NCBI GenBank assembly: GCA_021802745.1 | Contig: JAJZRK010000184.1 | Coordinates: 1-6,454 of the forward strand | Origin: a bacterium | GTDB lineage: Bacteria > Gemmatimonadota > Gemmatimonadetes > Gemmatimonadales > Gemmatimonadaceae | DNA length: 6,454 nucleotides | Direction: 5' to 3' | Shown: piece by piece, positions 5,229 through 6,454 of the stretch | How the letters are laid out: each line of letters begins with the position of its first letter | Numbering within the stretch: the first letter of the stretch is position 1 | Notes under the pieces: model-generated | The model's input: the letters and a program-made list of their open reading frames with translations, nothing else | Databases searched by the model: none | What the model was told of the DNA's origin: nothing | Made by a program: the position numbers and the translations under genes

Positions 5229-6454
5229 ATGCTGAGAACCACGCTGCGACTCATCCGTGTTGCGGCCGGCTTCCTCTGGATTGCCGGCGTCGCGGCGTCG
5301 TTGCCGGCGCAGGTGGAGCCCACCCGTGGCGACACGCTTGCCGCCCGCCGCCTGACGGTTTCGCTGCTCACCTTTGGCCAAGGCACGCCCGTCTTCGAAC
5401 GCTTCGGGCACAACGCGATTCGCATTTCCGATCCGGCGACCGGCCTCGATATCGCCTGGAACTGGGGGATGTTCTCCTTTGACGAGCCGAACTTTCTCGG
5501 GCGCTTTCTCAGCGGTGACTCGCGTTACTGGGTGGAGGGCTTCGAGACGGTTCCCCTGCTCGCGTACTACCAGGAGAACGATCGCCAGACCGTCGAGCAG
5601 GTGCTCAATCTCGGCGGCGCGCAGAAGCAGGCCTTGCTGAGCTTCGTCCGCTGGAACGAGCGCGATGAGAACCGGTTCTATCGGTACGACTATTTCCGCG
5701 ACAACTGCTCCACGCGGGTGCGCGACGCCCTCGATCGCGTGCTCGGCGGCGCGCTGAAGCGCGCGTGGGGCGACTCGCTCAGCGACCACTCGTTCCGCAG
5801 CGAGGCGCTGCGCCTCACCGAGGGGGCGCCGCTCAGCCGGCTTGGCATTGACATCGCCCTCGGGCCGCGCGCCGACCAGCGCATGACGGCGTGGGACGAG
5901 ATGTACGTGCCTATGCGCCTGCGCGACCGGCTGCGCGGCATCATGGTGCCAGGGGAAGACGGCGCGTCGGTGAAGCTGGTGGCGAGCGAGCGCGTGCTCT
6001 TCAGCGCCCTGCGCGACCCCGAGGCGCCGGCGCCGCAGGCATTCCCGGGACTCTACGTCGCCGTCGCGCTGGGCGCGCTCATTCCGCTCGCGCTGCTTGG
6101 CGGCCTCGCCTTCATGAGCGCGCTGCGCGGACGCTGGCTGGCGGCCCAACGAGGCGCGCGTTTCGCCATCGCGGTGATTGCGGCGCTCTGGTATCTCGTG
6201 TGCGGGCTCATCGGCACGGCCGTCGCCTTCATGGAGCTCTTCTCGGCGCACGTCTTCTGGTACGACAACTGGAACGTGCTGCTGCTGTCGCCCCTGTGCC
6301 TCGCCGCCGCCTGGTTCGTGCCGCGTGCGCTCGTCACCGGCCGCGCGGCGAGGATGGCGCGCTGGATCGGCGGTCTGTGCGGCGCCACGGCCCTCATCGC
6401 GCTCGTCGTGTCCATCGCTGGCGCGTCGGGGCAGGCCAGCGGTGCCGTCTCGAT
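5229..6454 (+). CDS. DUF4105 (Lnb N-terminal-like) membrane protein, partial at the right edge
   Basis: The frame stays open from the ATG to the window edge, giving 408 residues with no stop, so the C-terminus is missing. A signal peptide covers about residues 1-27, with likely cleavage after 'SLPA'. A periplasmic domain follows with the DUF4105 hallmarks: 'FERFGHNAIRI' (56-66, His61), 'WNWGMFSF' (77-84) and 'YRYDYFRDNCSTRVRD' (151-166, Cys160). The conserved GH and NC motifs resemble the catalytic His and Cys of permuted NlpC/P60-like folds, which is inference; no activity is established that I know of. About four membrane helices follow, at roughly 273-297, 311-334, 347-366 and 378-398. Between helices two and three sits 'HVFWYDNWNVLLLSPL', resembling the 'H...N-N-L...P' segment I recall in other DUF4105 proteins. 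The start is 10 bp after the spoIID-like stop, behind a C-run with no Shine-Dalgarno sequence, so it is probably co-transcribed. The pairing with a wall-cutting lipoprotein suggests an envelope role. Confidence 0.82.
   Translation, partial: MLRTTLRLIRVAAGFLWIAGVAASLPAQVEPTRGDTLAARRLTVSLLTFGQGTPVFERFGHNAIRISDPATGLDIAWNWGMFSFDEPNFLGRFLSGDSRYWVEGFETVPLLAYYQENDRQTVEQVLNLGGAQKQALLSFVRWNERDENRFYRYDYFRDNCSTRVRDALDRVLGGALKRAWGDSLSDHSFRSEALRLTEGAPLSRLGIDIALGPRADQRMTAWDEMYVPMRLRDRLRGIMVPGEDGASVKLVASERVLFSALRDPEAPAPQAFPGLYVAVALGALIPLALLGGLAFMSALRGRWLAAQRGARFAIAVIAALWYLVCGLIGTAVAFMELFSAHVFWYDNWNVLLLSPLCLAAAWFVPRALVTGRAARMARWIGGLCGATALIALVVSIAGASGQASGAVS

Noticed and set aside
3836..5425. A 529-codon open frame on the minus strand
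   Set aside because: It lies antisense to the SpoIID-like gene, which has clear family motifs. The translation is rich in Arg, Ala and His with no recognisable domain, as expected for shadows in GC-rich DNA.
5082..6251. A 389-codon open frame on the minus strand over the DUF4105 gene
   Set aside because: The product is rich in Arg, Glu and His with no domain, and the + strand frame has a signal peptide, DUF4105 motifs and membrane helices.

Overview
The window is GC-rich bacterial DNA (about two-thirds G+C by eye), densely coded on the + strand. It holds six genes, the last cut by the right edge. The sigma factor lacks region 1.1 and reads almost like the primary sigma of Bacteroidota and relatives (the 'WWIRQ-ILQALAEQSRIVR-PLN' signature), yet base composition and codon use are those of a high-GC organism. 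Most starts have no clear Shine-Dalgarno sequence. A high-GC member of the FCB group such as Gemmatimonadota fits best; this is inference from sequence style, not a database match.

Region 1 (1-1864): a pyrimidine-rich leader, signal peptidase I (lepB) and a housekeeping-type sigma-70 factor. After the sigma stop codon come four tandem copies of an 11-bp purine-rich repeat, then a textbook rho-independent terminator.

Region 2 (1863-1962): a 100-bp regulatory gap. A plausible promoter starts in the T-tract of the terminator. The predicted leader carries a 7-bp hairpin and two copies of another 11-bp repeat.

Region 3 (1963-6454): a tight four-gene operon of yajQ, rimO, a SpoIID/LytB-domain lipoprotein and a DUF4105 membrane protein. 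The yajQ/rimO and rimO/spoIID-like junctions are 4-bp stop/start overlaps (TTGA and GTGA), and the last gap is 10 bp. yajQ and rimO point to nucleotide signalling and ribosomal protein S12 modification. The last two genes encode envelope proteins: a probable glycan-strand-cleaving lipoprotein, and a periplasmic domain with conserved His and Cys fused to about four membrane helices. Together with lepB, the neighbourhood mixes information-processing housekeeping with envelope maintenance.

I see no mobile element, CRISPR array, tRNA, rRNA or defence locus. The parts worth a second look are the two short repeat families around the terminator/promoter junction, the FCB-type sigma factor with its SD-poor starts, and the SpoIID-DUF4105 envelope pair.
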